Counted from the first letter of the stretch, positions 8,467 through 17,698 are shown. The stretch: DNA of 45,712 bases from Nostoc indistinguendum CM1-VF10 (GCA_019359215.1 JAHHHS010000060.1:1-45712); one strand, 5' to 3'. Made by a program: numbers and translations. The notes: generated by a model not told the origin, from the letters alone.

Positions 8467-10077
8467 ATGATTTTGGATATGAATAGGCCGCACGAACAGG
8501 TGAAAAAGACAGATCCGATAGTTGCCAAACAGCTCATTAATATCCAGGTAAATTCAGTTGTGAAGATTGAGGTAGTAATGCCTGCGGTGGTGACTGAGCT
8601 TTGTCAAAGTGCGGGCTACGCCAACGCAGATTTGAAAAGTAGACTTCTTGCAAACACCACTAGTGCAACAAATGGAAAAGGGAAAGGAGAAAATTACTTT
8701 TTTTCCTCCACTTCTGTAAGACGTTTATTAATTCCCTGTTTGGTAGGTATAGGACTGCTGACGGCAAGTTGCGGATCACTGTCCAAAGAATCAGCCGGAG
8801 CACAATCTCAACAACCTGGTGGTAGAGAACGCGGTAGTGCAACACCTGTAGATGTGGCGATCGCTCGAACTGATTTGCTGCAAAAATCACCAGAATATAC
8901 AGGTAATACAACACCGTTTCGGATTGTATCATTGCGATCGCAGGTGGAAGCCCGGTTGTTGGCTTTAAACCTTGATGTGGGCGATGCAGTAAAGCAAGGG
9001 CAAAACGTCGGGCAGTTAGATGCTGCCATACTTTCGACCGAATTAAAGCAAGCAGAAGCAGAACTAGCAGCCCTTAAATCAGAAGTAGCTAGGGCAACCA
9101 ATCAGGTAAGCAATGCCCGTGCAGACGTTGAGCGGGCACGGCTAGAAGTGGTGCAAGCTCAGGCAGACTCACAACGGCAACAGAATCTATTCAAAGCCGG
9201 AGCGATCGCTGAACAAACTGCCCAGCAAGCACGTACCCAGGCACAAACAGCTGCCCAGGCATTGCGGGCAGCCCAAGAGCAGGTTCGTACAGAGCAGCAA
9301 GCCGTTGCTGCGGCCCAAGGTAGAGTATTGGCCCAACAGGCATTGGTTGCTCAAACCAAAGAGCGCAGGTCTTACGCTCGGCTGACATCCCCCATCACTG
9401 GCATAGTTACAGACAAGGTAACAGAACCCGGCAACCTTCTGCAAGCAGGTAGCGAAGTCTTGAAAATTGGCGACTTTAACCGTGTCAAAGTTGTCGTGCA
9501 AGTGTCTGAATTAGAACTGGCACAAATTCAGGTTGGGCAATCTGTACAAGTCCGCTTAGATGCTTTCCCCAACGAAACATTAATGGGCAGAGTTACGCGC
9601 ATTTCCCCAGCTGCTGATGCCACAGCTCGCTTGATACCTGTAGAAGTAGTGATTCCCAACACTCAAGCCAAGATTGGCAGTGGACTGCTGGCGCGAGTCA
9701 ATTTTGAAAACCAGACTCAACAGCGAGTAGTAGTGCCGCAAACAGCTATTCAGAAACAAGCAGGGGGCAATAACTCCAATACAGGTAAGGCACAAACAAA
9801 CCAACAGGCCTCTCCCCCGCCTAACGCAGCTAATACCGCAAGGGCGGAAAACCTAGCTGGGACACTATTTGTGGTGAATGGCACAGAAGGCGAGACGAAA
9901 GTCGCATCGCGTGCTGTCACTTTAGGAAAAAGGGCTGATGGCAGAGTGGAAATTCTATCTGGTTTACAAGCCGGGGAGCGCTATGTTGTTCGCAGTGGTC
10001 AACCCCTAAAAGATGGAGCTGCTGTACGTTTATCAGTTCTTTCCGAAACAGCAGAGTCATCCTCTAAAGGGAATTAA
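8467..10077 (+). CDS. RND efflux periplasmic adaptor (membrane fusion protein), lipoprotein
   Basis: The protein links an inner-membrane RND pump to an outer-membrane channel. It shows the HlyD/AcrA layout: a biotinyl-lipoyl-like strand around the first VGDAVKQGQ segment, a long Ala/Gln-rich coiled coil (about residues 190-305), a second lipoyl half with LTSPITGIVTDK, then beta-barrel and membrane-proximal domains. A lipobox LTASC places the lipidated Cys at residue 102 of the 536-aa frame, preceded by a hydrophobic segment. A 100-residue extension before a signal peptide is abnormal. The ATG at 8578 or a TTG near 8632 could be the true start. Part of the extension is encoded by the GC-rich dispersed repeat. 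It is followed by the permease gene after 62 bases, so the two form an operon. Confidence 0.88.
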   Translation: MILDMNRPHEQVKKTDPIVAKQLINIQVNSVVKIEVVMPAVVTELCQSAGYANADLKSRLLANTTSATNGKGKGENYFFSSTSVRRLLIPCLVGIGLLTASCGSLSKESAGAQSQQPGGRERGSATPVDVAIARTDLLQKSPEYTGNTTPFRIVSLRSQVEARLLALNLDVGDAVKQGQNVGQLDAAILSTELKQAEAELAALKSEVARATNQVSNARADVERARLEVVQAQADSQRQQNLFKAGAIAEQTAQQARTQAQTAAQALRAAQEQVRTEQQAVAAAQGRVLAQQALVAQTKERRSYARLTSPITGIVTDKVTEPGNLLQAGSEVLKIGDFNRVKVVVQVSELELAQIQVGQSVQVRLDAFPNETLMGRVTRISPAADATARLIPVEVVIPNTQAKIGSGLLARVNFENQTQQRVVVPQTAIQKQAGGNNSNTGKAQTNQQASPPPNAANTARAENLAGTLFVVNGTEGETKVASRAVTLGKRADGRVEILSGLQAGERYVVRSGQPLKDGAAVRLSVLSETAESSSKGN

Positions 10078-10139
10078 AAATTCAAAATGTCTTTTGGAAT
10101 TTTCCATTTTGCCTTTTTAATTGGAGCACAGCGACAGTA

Positions 10140-13100
10140 ATGCAGCAAGTAAAAAATGGTGGCGGATTTAGCATTAGCGCTATATCAATCCGCCAACACA
10201 TCGGTACACTCATGCTCACCCTAGCAGTGATAGTGCTGGGTGTATTTTTTGTCGTCAAATTACCCGTGGATCTACTACCATCAATTACCTATCCTCGAAT
10301 TGGTGTGCGAATACAAGCACCTGGAGTTTCCCCAGAGGTAGCAGTTGATGAAGTCACAAGACCACTGGAAGAAGCTTTTGCCGCTACCGAGGGTGTGGTA
10401 CAGATTTTTTCCCAAACTCGTGAGGGACAGATAAATTTGGATCTGTTCTTTCAACCCGGTGGTAATATTGACCAAGCTTTAAACGATGCTACTGCTGCTT
10501 TTAACAGAGCTAGAAGCACATTACCAGACGCCATCGAAGAACCACGTTTATTTAAAGTCGATCCTTCCCAGTTACCAGTTTACGAATTGGCATTAACTTC
10601 ACCCTCTCTAGAAGGCGTTGATTTGCGCGTTTTTGCCGAAGAAGAACTAGCCCGCGAACTGAGTGTTGTATCCGGAGTCGCAGGGGTAGACATATCGGGA
10701 GGAGTTCAAGAAGAAGTTAGGGTCAATATTGATTTGGATCGGTTGCAAGCTTTGGGTGTAGGTTTGACCGATGTCTTAGATGAACTCAGAGATCGCAACC
10801 TAGATATCTCTGGTGGTCGGATTTTAGGGCAGAATTCTGAACCATTAACCCGTACCGTTGGGCGGTTCCAAAATGCCAATGAAATCAGCAATCTTTCTTT
10901 TGAAATCTCTTCCCCCGTTTCCCTCATTCCCTCAGCTTCTTTATCTACCTCATCTCCCTCCACCTCCTCTACTCCCAACCGCCGCGTCTATTTGCGCGAC
11001 TTTGCCGAAGTCATTGATGGCTCAGAACAACAACGGGTGTACGTCTTACTCAACGGGGAACAAGCTGTAAAAGTCAGCATCCAAAAGCAGCCGGATGCCA
11101 ACACCATCAACGTTGTCGAGGGTGTGAAAAAACGCTTGGAAGAACTCCGGCAATCTGGAGTAGTTCCCGAAGGGACAGTTCTTACACCTACCTTGGATGA
11201 GTCGCGGTTTATCCAAAATTCCATCTCGAATGTTACCAGTTCTGGGTTGATAGGTACTGCACTAGCAGCGATCGCAGTTCTCCTATTTCTTGGTTCTCTA
11301 CGACAAACTTTCATTATCGTCCTAGCCATTCCCTTAGCAACCCTAGCTGCCATCATCTTGATGGGGCTATTTGGCTTATCTCTCAACGTTTTTAGTTTGG
11401 GTGGTCTAGCCCTGGGTGTGGGTATTGTGGTAGATAACTCGATCGTTATGTTGGAGAACATTGCTGAGGGTGCTGGGATGACTCCCGGTAAGGATAATAA
11501 AACCCGCTTGAATTCGCAGCAACTAATTTATCAGGCAGAAAAAAGTAGCCAAGAAGTAGAATCAGCTTTAGTTGCTTCCACTAGTACCAACTTAGTGGCA
11601 GTATTGCCGTTTTTGCTCATCGGCGGTTTTATCGCACTACTATTTAATGAGTTAATTCTCACCATCACCTTTTCGGTTGCGGCTTCAATTTTGATTGCCG
11701 TAACCGTTGTACCGATGCTTGCCTCTCGGATGTTGGCATGGAAGTTTTCTAGCGGTTTGAGCAATTTTTGGCTTTTGCAAAAGTTTAATAGCCGCTTTGA
11801 TGCTTCTACGAGAGGATACGGCAGTTTTCTAGTTGGGATATTACGCTGGCGGGTGGCTACGGTAGCGATCGCTATTATCCTTTTCGGCGGCGGTAGTTTG
11901 TGGATGGCACCGCAAATTCCCCAAGAAATTCTTCCCCGCATCAACACCGGACAAGCCAACTTAAATGCCCAGTTTCCTCCCGGTACACCTTTAGAAACCA
12001 ACCAAAAAGTCATGGTTGCGGTAGATGAGATTATCCGCAAGCAGCCAGAAACGGAATATGTTTTCTCTACAATTGGTGGCTCCCTCTTTGGAAACACTAC
12101 CAATGCTAATGCCCTACGAGCTTCCAGCAACATTACCCTGAAAACAGGTACTAATGTGCAAGCTTATGTAGAACGAGTTACCCAGGAGTTGAATAAGCTA
12201 AATTTAGCAGGAATTCGTCTGCGCCTTTCCCCTGGTCAAGTGCGGGGTTTGATTCTCAGTAACTCTCCCATCCGTGGTGCTGATGTTGACGTAATGCTTC
12301 AGGGAAATGACGCAAATACTTTAGAACAGGCTGGTCGTCAGGTACTATCAGCCTTGGAAGAACAGGCCACCCTAGCTAGATTCCGCCCCGATGCAGATGA
12401 TCGCCAACCAGAAATTCAGATTCTTCCTGACTGGGAGCGGGTTTCAGCTTTGGGCTTAACTACTACAGAGATTGGAGAAACAATTCAGACTGCTCTTGAA
12501 GGTAGCGTACCAACTCAGTTGCAACGCGGCAACCGTTTAGTCGATGTCCGGGTAAAGTTGAATGAAAAATCATTACAAGCAGCTTCTCAATTAGAGAGGT
12601 TGCCGTTGTTTGTGGATAACAATCGCCAAATCCGCTTGAGTGATGTTGCCAAAATTGCCGAAGCTCAAGCCCCAGGAGAGGTTCAGCGAATCAACCAGCG
12701 TCAGGTTTTCTTAATTGCTGGAAACTTGACTCAGGGAGCTAGCCTCAGTGGTGCCCTAGAACAGGTAAACACGATAATAGATAGTATAGATTTACCTGAT
12801 GGCGTTGGTATATTACCCAGTTCAGCAGCTGAATCTAATCAGCAACTGCAAAGCTCACTGCAACTGTTAGGTGGATTAGCTGCCTTTCTAGTCTTTGTAG
12901 TAATGGCGGTACAATACAACTCCCTGATTGACCCGCTAGTAATTATGTTTACAATTCCTCTAGCATTAGCTGGGGGGATTTTCGGGCTTTACATTACTAA
13001 AACTGCCATTGGGGCGACAGTGATTGTCGGTGCAGTTCTGCTGGTGGGTATTGTGGTCAATAACGCCATCATCATGGTGGAATTGGCCAATCAAATCCGG

Positions 13101-13406
13101 GATCGGGAAAAAGTTGACCGGAAAACTGCGATTTTGAAAGCTGCTCCTCAACGCCTACGACCAATACTAATGACAACTATTACCACCGTTTTAGGTATGT
13201 TCCCCCTAGCGTTAGGAATTGGAGAAGGCTCAGAATTTCTGCAACCATTAGGCGTGGTGGTGTTTTCGGGTTTGTCTTTGGCAACAGTGCTAACACTGTT
13301 TATCATTCCCTGTTTTTATACTCTGTTGCACGATTTGCTGGGTGCAAATTGGGCGAAGCCAGTGTTAATCCGGTTGCGTGGATTGACCAAAAAACTTATC
13401 AGCTAA
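10140..13406 (+). CDS. RND efflux permease (AcrB/HAE1-like)
   Basis: This 1088-aa inner-membrane transporter is full length for the RND superfamily. The first transmembrane helix at residues 20-42 is followed by the LPVDLLPSITYP motif. A large periplasmic loop, helices around 350-540, a second loop and a C-terminal helix bundle from about 905 follow. In the fourth helix GIVVDNSIVMLENI keeps one Asp of the proton relay, with Asn at the neighbouring position, as in many non-AcrB RND proteins. A Ser/Pro-rich stretch (about residues 256-280) interrupts the first periplasmic loop and is encoded by a low-complexity repeat. The gene is coupled to the adaptor upstream. The exported substrate is unknown and no outer-membrane channel gene is present. 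Confidence 0.92.
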   Translation: MQQVKNGGGFSISAISIRQHIGTLMLTLAVIVLGVFFVVKLPVDLLPSITYPRIGVRIQAPGVSPEVAVDEVTRPLEEAFAATEGVVQIFSQTREGQINLDLFFQPGGNIDQALNDATAAFNRARSTLPDAIEEPRLFKVDPSQLPVYELALTSPSLEGVDLRVFAEEELARELSVVSGVAGVDISGGVQEEVRVNIDLDRLQALGVGLTDVLDELRDRNLDISGGRILGQNSEPLTRTVGRFQNANEISNLSFEISSPVSLIPSASLSTSSPSTSSTPNRRVYLRDFAEVIDGSEQQRVYVLLNGEQAVKVSIQKQPDANTINVVEGVKKRLEELRQSGVVPEGTVLTPTLDESRFIQNSISNVTSSGLIGTALAAIAVLLFLGSLRQTFIIVLAIPLATLAAIILMGLFGLSLNVFSLGGLALGVGIVVDNSIVMLENIAEGAGMTPGKDNKTRLNSQQLIYQAEKSSQEVESALVASTSTNLVAVLPFLLIGGFIALLFNELILTITFSVAASILIAVTVVPMLASRMLAWKFSSGLSNFWLLQKFNSRFDASTRGYGSFLVGILRWRVATVAIAIILFGGGSLWMAPQIPQEILPRINTGQANLNAQFPPGTPLETNQKVMVAVDEIIRKQPETEYVFSTIGGSLFGNTTNANALRASSNITLKTGTNVQAYVERVTQELNKLNLAGIRLRLSPGQVRGLILSNSPIRGADVDVMLQGNDANTLEQAGRQVLSALEEQATLARFRPDADDRQPEIQILPDWERVSALGLTTTEIGETIQTALEGSVPTQLQRGNRLVDVRVKLNEKSLQAASQLERLPLFVDNNRQIRLSDVAKIAEAQAPGEVQRINQRQVFLIAGNLTQGASLSGALEQVNTIIDSIDLPDGVGILPSSAAESNQQLQSSLQLLGGLAAFLVFVVMAVQYNSLIDPLVIMFTIPLALAGGIFGLYITKTAIGATVIVGAVLLVGIVVNNAIIMVELANQIRDREKVDRKTAILKAAPQRLRPILMTTITTVLGMFPLALGIGEGSEFLQPLGVVVFSGLSLATVLTLFIIPCFYTLLHDLLGANWAKPVLIRLRGLTKKLIS

Positions 13407-13438
13407 TGAGCGTTTAAGTTGCATAAAACGAGGTATTT

Positions 13439-13470
13439 TAGTAGGGATGTACATTTGTACGCCCCTACTA
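13439..13470 (+). terminator. hairpin after the RND operon, possible terminator
   Basis: TAGTAGGG at 13439-13446 pairs with CCCTACTA at 13463-13470, with an inner GTAC/GTAC pairing. It starts 33 bases after the permease stop. No T-run follows, so factor-independent termination is uncertain. The sequence type GTAGGG...GCCCCTAC looks like a common Nostoc dispersed hairpin. Confidence 0.45.
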
Positions 13471-13488
13471 TTAACGTGAGTTCGATAA

Positions 13489-13575
13489 ACCTCTCCCTGC
13501 CTTGAACTTTCGTTCAAGCCTGTCCCTCTCCGACTCGAAGGGGGACGGTTTTACTACGTAAAACCAGGGAGAGGT
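13489..13575. repeat. 87-base cloverleaf-forming element
   Basis: An 11-bp outer stem (13489-13499 with 13565-13575, ACCTCTCCCTG and its exact complement) encloses three hairpins. These are CTTGAAC/GTTCAAG (13501-13518), GTCCCTCT/AGGGGGAC with one wobble (13522-13546) and GGTTTTAC/GTAAAACC with a 3-base loop (13547-13565). The shape recalls a tRNA cloverleaf but it has no tRNA sequence features. It is probably a dispersed structured repeat or a mobile DNA element. Confidence 0.65.
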
Positions 13576-13653
13576 ATTTTTTACGGCTAATTAGATGGAC
13601 ATAATAAGCTGATGCGCGCCTAAATTGTATAAACCGTTAACTGTTGATGGTTA

Positions 13654-13692
13654 TCAGTCATCAGTCATCAGTCATCAGTCATCGGTCATCAG
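13654..13692. repeat. tandem heptamer repeat (STRR)
   Basis: The unit TCAGTCA is repeated about five times with one variant (TCGGTCA). It belongs to the class of short tandem repeats long known in heterocystous cyanobacteria. The rest of the gap from 13693 to 14080 is AT-rich and probably holds the promoter of the next gene; nothing else is apparent there. Confidence 0.7.
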
Positions 13693-14080
13693 CCTTCATG
13701 TAAATGTTCAAGTTAAATGTGTAACAGCTTATAACTAGTCGAACTCAGGTTACTATTAATTTGTTGCAAAGATTTGTGGAAATGTTAAAAATTCGGTATT
13801 TTCAAATTTATTTCAACTTCACATATTGTTTCATCTGTCAATAATAAACTTTAATTTAGATTTTTTATAAAGATTGCGTGAAATTACTAGTGATTGTGAT
13901 AAAGCATTACAAAAATTGCTTTATAAATCAACTTAGGAGTAGATGTAAAATCACTGAGCAAGCATACATTAACTGCTATTTATCTAGCAAGTACATAGCA
14001 GTTTAAAAGTGAGCTTTTGCCGATTGATTTAACCCACGGGGTATAGCATTCTCTCAATCAATATAAAGAGGACAGAAATT

Positions 14081-14743
14081 ATGACTACGATAGCAACCAA
14101 AATAGCCTTATCTGTTCTAGGAGCAGTAGGAATTAGTTTTTTGTCTTTGACACCAGCGAAAGCCTTCATCTCGGTAGAAACCATCGTGACAGAGGCAAAC
14201 CAAGACATACTGAAGATGAAAAACCCAAGAACCCTTGGGCCAGAGTTTCAACCAGGGCAAGTAATAGAATATGGTGTCCCAGATGTAGCTAATAACTTTG
14301 TAAATGGCACTGGATATGATATAGAAAGCTTGGTCTTTGATTTAAAAACGCTGTCCTATAGTAATCCAGATTCTACTCCCGTATTTGATCATGAGTCGGT
14401 GCAGTGGGGAGATGTTAATGGAGATCACAAAATTGGTTACTCTAATAACCCTGATTTAAAGAATATCTTTACAGACGTTACCATCAAAGATAACATCATC
14501 ACTTTTAGTGGTGGCGTAATCCCTAACGGAAGCCTGTTTTACAATCCATTCGCTACCAACCCCAATGTAGCGCCAGGTGGTGGAATCATTCCACCAGTGC
14601 CAGCAGAGCAAGTGGATAAAGATGGACCGATCAGAGTGGCTAGTTATTACACTGCTGTTCCTGAATCAACTAATGTTTTGGGTGTACTATTATTTGGTGC
14701 TTTAGGTGTAGCTTTCAAACTAAAGCGATCGCTACACTCTTAA
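14081..14743 (+). CDS. secreted protein with variant PEP-CTERM anchor
   Basis: The 220-aa protein starts with a signal peptide (charged start, hydrophobic core LSVLGAVGISFLSL, then TPAKA at about 24-28). Its last 30 residues have the PEP-CTERM layout: AVPESTNVLGVLLFGALGVAF, then the basic KLKRS tail. The motif reads Pro-Glu-Ser where Pro-Glu-Pro is usual. In the PEP-CTERM system such tails are thought to be processed by exosortase during export of surface proteins linked to exopolysaccharide. The middle is Asp/Asn-rich with no domain I recognise. AGAGGA lies before the ATG. It meets the glycosyltransferase gene tail to tail with only 5 bases between. No exosortase gene is in the window. Confidence 0.75.
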   Translation: MTTIATKIALSVLGAVGISFLSLTPAKAFISVETIVTEANQDILKMKNPRTLGPEFQPGQVIEYGVPDVANNFVNGTGYDIESLVFDLKTLSYSNPDSTPVFDHESVQWGDVNGDHKIGYSNNPDLKNIFTDVTIKDNIITFSGGVIPNGSLFYNPFATNPNVAPGGGIIPPVPAEQVDKDGPIRVASYYTAVPESTNVLGVLLFGALGVAFKLKRSLHS

Positions 14744-14748
14744 TGCCC

Positions 14749-15807
14749 TTACTCTGTAATTAATTCACGATACACTGCGAATGTTTCCTGATGAACGCGG
14801 GCAACACTCAGCCACTGTAGGTTTTGATTTGCCCGCTGTTTCCATTCGTGCAGCATATCGGCATTACTCAGTAATTCCACTAAAACTCCAGCCAAAGCAT
14901 TACTATCTTTTGCTGGCACTAAAAGTCCTGCTTGCCCATTGTCCAAAGCTTCAGGAATCCCGTCTACTTGAGTGCCAACGATGGCAGTTCCAGCTTCTCT
15001 AGCTTCTGAAAGTACTAGAGGGCAAGGATCGCGGTGGGAAGCTAGCACAAATATGTCACAAGATATGAGATAGCGTTGAGGTTCCGCCTGGAAGCCTTCA
15101 AAATGGATGCGTTCTTTTACAGAAGTTGCTTGTGCTTGTGCCTCAAATAGCTGTTTATCAGGGCCATTCCCTACCAAATAAAGATGCGCTTGGGGAAAAT
15201 CTGGGGCGATTTTTTCAAAGGCAGCAATTAACTCAGCGATTCCCTTACGTTGGTACATCCCGGCTACGGTAGCGATCGCTGGACGTTGTAACGGTAAAGG
15301 TTGATAATCTTGTATATGTCGAGTGCGGGGGCTGCCCAAGGTTCCATTGCAGACTACCCGCAACTTGTTTTCTGAAATACCACGCCGTGCCATAGAATTT
15401 CGCACAGCCTTACTGACAGCAATTACCCTATCAGCTAAACCCATTAACAGGCTGGAACGCTGAAATTCATTATGGACTGTGGAAACTAAAGCATATTTAT
15501 GTCCTTTAAAAATATGGGCTAGGATGACTCCCGTCATCATGTGGGCGTGAACGATATCCGGCTGAAATTCTGCTGCGATCGCCACGTAACCCATAGCTGC
15601 TTTAATAATATTTATTGGTTTCCTGGTTTGGTCTAGTTGGTAGTGTTTGACACCACACATATTTAGTAATTTTTCATATTCACCACCAGCAGAAATAACC
15701 GCTACCTCATAACCAGATTTTGCCTGTAAACAAGCCAAATCCACAGCCACATTCACAATCCCGTTACCTATTTCTTGAACGTGGTTCAAAATATGGATGA
15801 TTCGCAT
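14749..15807 (-). CDS. GT4-family glycosyltransferase
   Basis: This 352-aa enzyme has a GT-B fold with an N-terminal acceptor domain containing the Gly-rich start NHVQEIGNG and a C-terminal sugar-nucleotide domain. Typical GT4 marks are GMYQRKGI (about residue 188), VGNGPDK (about 214) and the EX7E-like segment in SHRDPCPLVLSEAREAG. It should transfer an activated sugar to a surface polysaccharide or lipid at the cytoplasmic face of the membrane; the sugar and acceptor are unknown. A GT2 gene lies upstream on the same strand after 374 bases, and a PEP-CTERM-like gene faces it. This suggests a small cell-surface locus, but not necessarily a single operon. Confidence 0.88.
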   Translation of the reverse strand: MRIIHILNHVQEIGNGIVNVAVDLACLQAKSGYEVAVISAGGEYEKLLNMCGVKHYQLDQTRKPINIIKAAMGYVAIAAEFQPDIVHAHMMTGVILAHIFKGHKYALVSTVHNEFQRSSLLMGLADRVIAVSKAVRNSMARRGISENKLRVVCNGTLGSPRTRHIQDYQPLPLQRPAIATVAGMYQRKGIAELIAAFEKIAPDFPQAHLYLVGNGPDKQLFEAQAQATSVKERIHFEGFQAEPQRYLISCDIFVLASHRDPCPLVLSEAREAGTAIVGTQVDGIPEALDNGQAGLLVPAKDSNALAGVLVELLSNADMLHEWKQRANQNLQWLSVARVHQETFAVYRELITE

Positions 15808-16181
15808 AATCTTTGAGATATGTATAAAAAATAAAGATAAGTAACTGAGTGTAAATCAACATTCTTGTTGAGGTCTTCAACGACAGTCAGTAGTGCGAAA
15901 ATTGGCACTAGCTACTGACTAAGAGCGTTTATAATCAGTCACTTAGCTTTAAAGACTTATTCAGTAACGGCTCAATAAATCGGGATAAAAAAGGTAGGAT
16001 TCAAGAAAAATCCACAGGTTTTTAATGCCTGATAGTTCCCCCTTCTCAGGTAGCTATTAACCCTTGTGCATATTGCAATTAACCTTGAAAATACTTAACT
16101 GTTCCAGGGGGGAAAACATAGCAAAAAACTTGGGCATTCCTTTTTGTGGAGTTCTCTAATGGTTTTGATACTCGTAGGTTC
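15808..16181. other. gap with imperfect hairpin at 15885-15920
   Basis: The region separates two minus-strand glycosyltransferase genes. AGTCAGTAGTGC at 15885-15896 pairs with GCAC and CTACTGACT at 15905-15920, where CTAGCTA includes a short duplication. It may end the GT2 transcript or be a dispersed repeat. I see no other feature and no gene. Confidence 0.4.
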
Positions 16182-17126
16182 TTAGGACTCAATTAACACA
16201 AGTTTGCGAACCTGAGAATTGTTTCCTTGAGAGCGGCGTGATGAGGCAGCAGTTAGCAAAAACTTCCAAGACTGAGGAGAAATTATAGACGGATCTATCA
16301 TTGAAAGAAAACTCTTGATATTTTTTTCCTTCAGTGCTACTAAAATCCAATGAAGTTTCAGATAATTTTTTATATCCTGAAAATGAGGAATTTTTGAGCG
16401 ATGTTGCTCATTTACCAAGGCATAAATTTTTTCTTTCATCAAAATATTTGTGGCTAACCGTCTAGACAAAGAAAACTTTTGATTATAAGCACCTGGCCAG
16501 ACAGTGCGGTAAGCAAGACACTGATTAAGGAAAATAGCATCGCCAAACTGGGCAATCCGAATCCACGAATCGATGTCATCACAGTTAGCATCGAGTGTGG
16601 AGTCCCAACCACCAGTTTGCAGGAAAGCATCACGTCGGCAAGCTACTTGTGCAGGTGTACCAAAGGGTACAAGCTCTAAGAGCATACCGTAGTGAATATC
16701 GGACTGTGGAACATAAAAAGCTAAACCGGGGCCAACTTGAGGGGTGCGACTGAGTTCAACTTCATTACTATCCACCTGAGCCGCCACACAAGAGCAGATT
16801 ACAGCATCAGGACGAAGCGCGATCGCCTTAGCCATCTCTTCTATGCAGTTAGGCGCTAAATAGTCGTCATCATCTAAAAACTTAATCCAGTCGCCGCTAG
16901 CTTTAGCAATTCCAGCATTTACCGTTGCTGCATGGCCCTGGTTCACTTCGTTACGATGGTAAACAACTTTGTCCCCTAAACTTTTGAGATAGTTTTGGGT
17001 GTCATCAGATGAACAGTCATCGGAAACAACCACCTCGCACTCGATTGTTTGGTTACGAGCCGAGTCAATTGCTCTTTGCAGCAAATTCAAGCGATTATAG
17101 GTACTGATGACGACGCTAAATTTCAT
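16182..17126 (-). CDS. GT2-family glycosyltransferase
   Basis: This 314-aa protein has a GT-A fold. The N-terminus reads FSVVISTYNR, the nucleotide-binding acidic segment is VVSDDCSSDDT (about residues 33-43) and the metal-binding DXD motif is FLDDDDYL (about 87-94). A second acidic region DCDDIDSW (about 182) fits the ED-type catalytic base zone. The last 100 residues are less conserved and contain no clear membrane helix. It likely adds a sugar during polysaccharide or glycoprotein assembly. It is followed on the same strand by the GT4 gene. It is divergent from rplS, with about 155 bases between. Confidence 0.87.
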   Translation of the reverse strand: MKFSVVISTYNRLNLLQRAIDSARNQTIECEVVVSDDCSSDDTQNYLKSLGDKVVYHRNEVNQGHAATVNAGIAKASGDWIKFLDDDDYLAPNCIEEMAKAIALRPDAVICSCVAAQVDSNEVELSRTPQVGPGLAFYVPQSDIHYGMLLELVPFGTPAQVACRRDAFLQTGGWDSTLDANCDDIDSWIRIAQFGDAIFLNQCLAYRTVWPGAYNQKFSLSRRLATNILMKEKIYALVNEQHRSKIPHFQDIKNYLKLHWILVALKEKNIKSFLSMIDPSIISPQSWKFLLTAASSRRSQGNNSQVRKLVLIES

Positions 17127-17281
17127 AAATATTTACCCCTGTGTTACAGCATTCTGCAATATAGCTTTGAACTTTAGGCTGTTGTATCAGTAAAATTATT
17201 AATCCTAACAAGTAGACTGAAATAGGATTATCGATTTATCATTGATGATCGTGAGATTTTTTTGAAGCAGACTGAAAGACT

Positions 17282-17644
17282 ATGAGCGCCCAAGAGATTA
17301 TCCGCTCGATTGAAGCGGAACAGCTAAAATCGAATCTGCCCGACATTTATGTGGGCGACACCGTAAAAGTAGGAGTGAAAATCAAGGAAGGCGAAAAGTA
17401 CCGTGTACAACCTTACGAGGGAGTAGTGATTGCCAAACGCAACGGTGGCATCAACGAAACTATTACAGTTCGTAAGGTTTTTCAAGGTGTAGGCGTTGAG
17501 CGGGTGTTTCTGTTGCATTCTCCCCGGATTGACAGCATCAAGGTAATACGTCGTGGTAAGGTACGCCGTGCTAAACTGTATTATCTCCGCGATCGCGTAG
17601 GTAAGGCAACCCGAATCAAGCAACGGTTTGACCGCCCTTTGTGA
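17282..17644 (+). CDS. rplS: 50S ribosomal protein L19
   Basis: L19 lies at the interface of the ribosomal subunits. The 120-aa sequence is recognisable throughout: GDTVKVGVKI, then EGVVIAKRNGG, GVERVFLLHSP and GKVRRAKLYYLRDR near the C-terminus. The length is normal. The gene leads a block with tRNA-Trp, secE and nusG, an order common in cyanobacteria. A small hairpin at 17683 follows it. Confidence 0.97.
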   Translation: MSAQEIIRSIEAEQLKSNLPDIYVGDTVKVGVKIKEGEKYRVQPYEGVVIAKRNGGINETITVRKVFQGVGVERVFLLHSPRIDSIKVIRRGKVRRAKLYYLRDRVGKATRIKQRFDRPL

Positions 17645-17682
17645 TCCGTCCTTCAAAAGTATGGGAAAAACTTCAAGCTTCA

Positions 17683-17698
17683 AGCGGCATCTGCCGCT
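17683..17698 (+). terminator. small hairpin after rplS
   Basis: AGCGGCA and TGCCGCT are exact complements around a 2-base loop, 39 bases after the rplS stop. Only a weak T-rich tail follows (TTGTTT), so it may be a partial terminator or a dispersed palindrome. Confidence 0.4.

Noticed and set aside
9187..9501. 104-aa minus-strand frame inside the efflux adaptor
   Set aside because: It is the reverse shadow of the coiled-coil coding region of a clear gene.
11531..12133. 200-aa minus-strand open frame inside the RND permease
   Set aside because: It is long but antisense to a full-length conserved transporter and shows no domain.
13489..13575. Cloverleaf read as a tRNA or tmRNA gene
   Set aside because: It lacks the invariant D-loop and T-loop bases, has no 7-base anticodon loop, and its acceptor-like stem is 11 bp.
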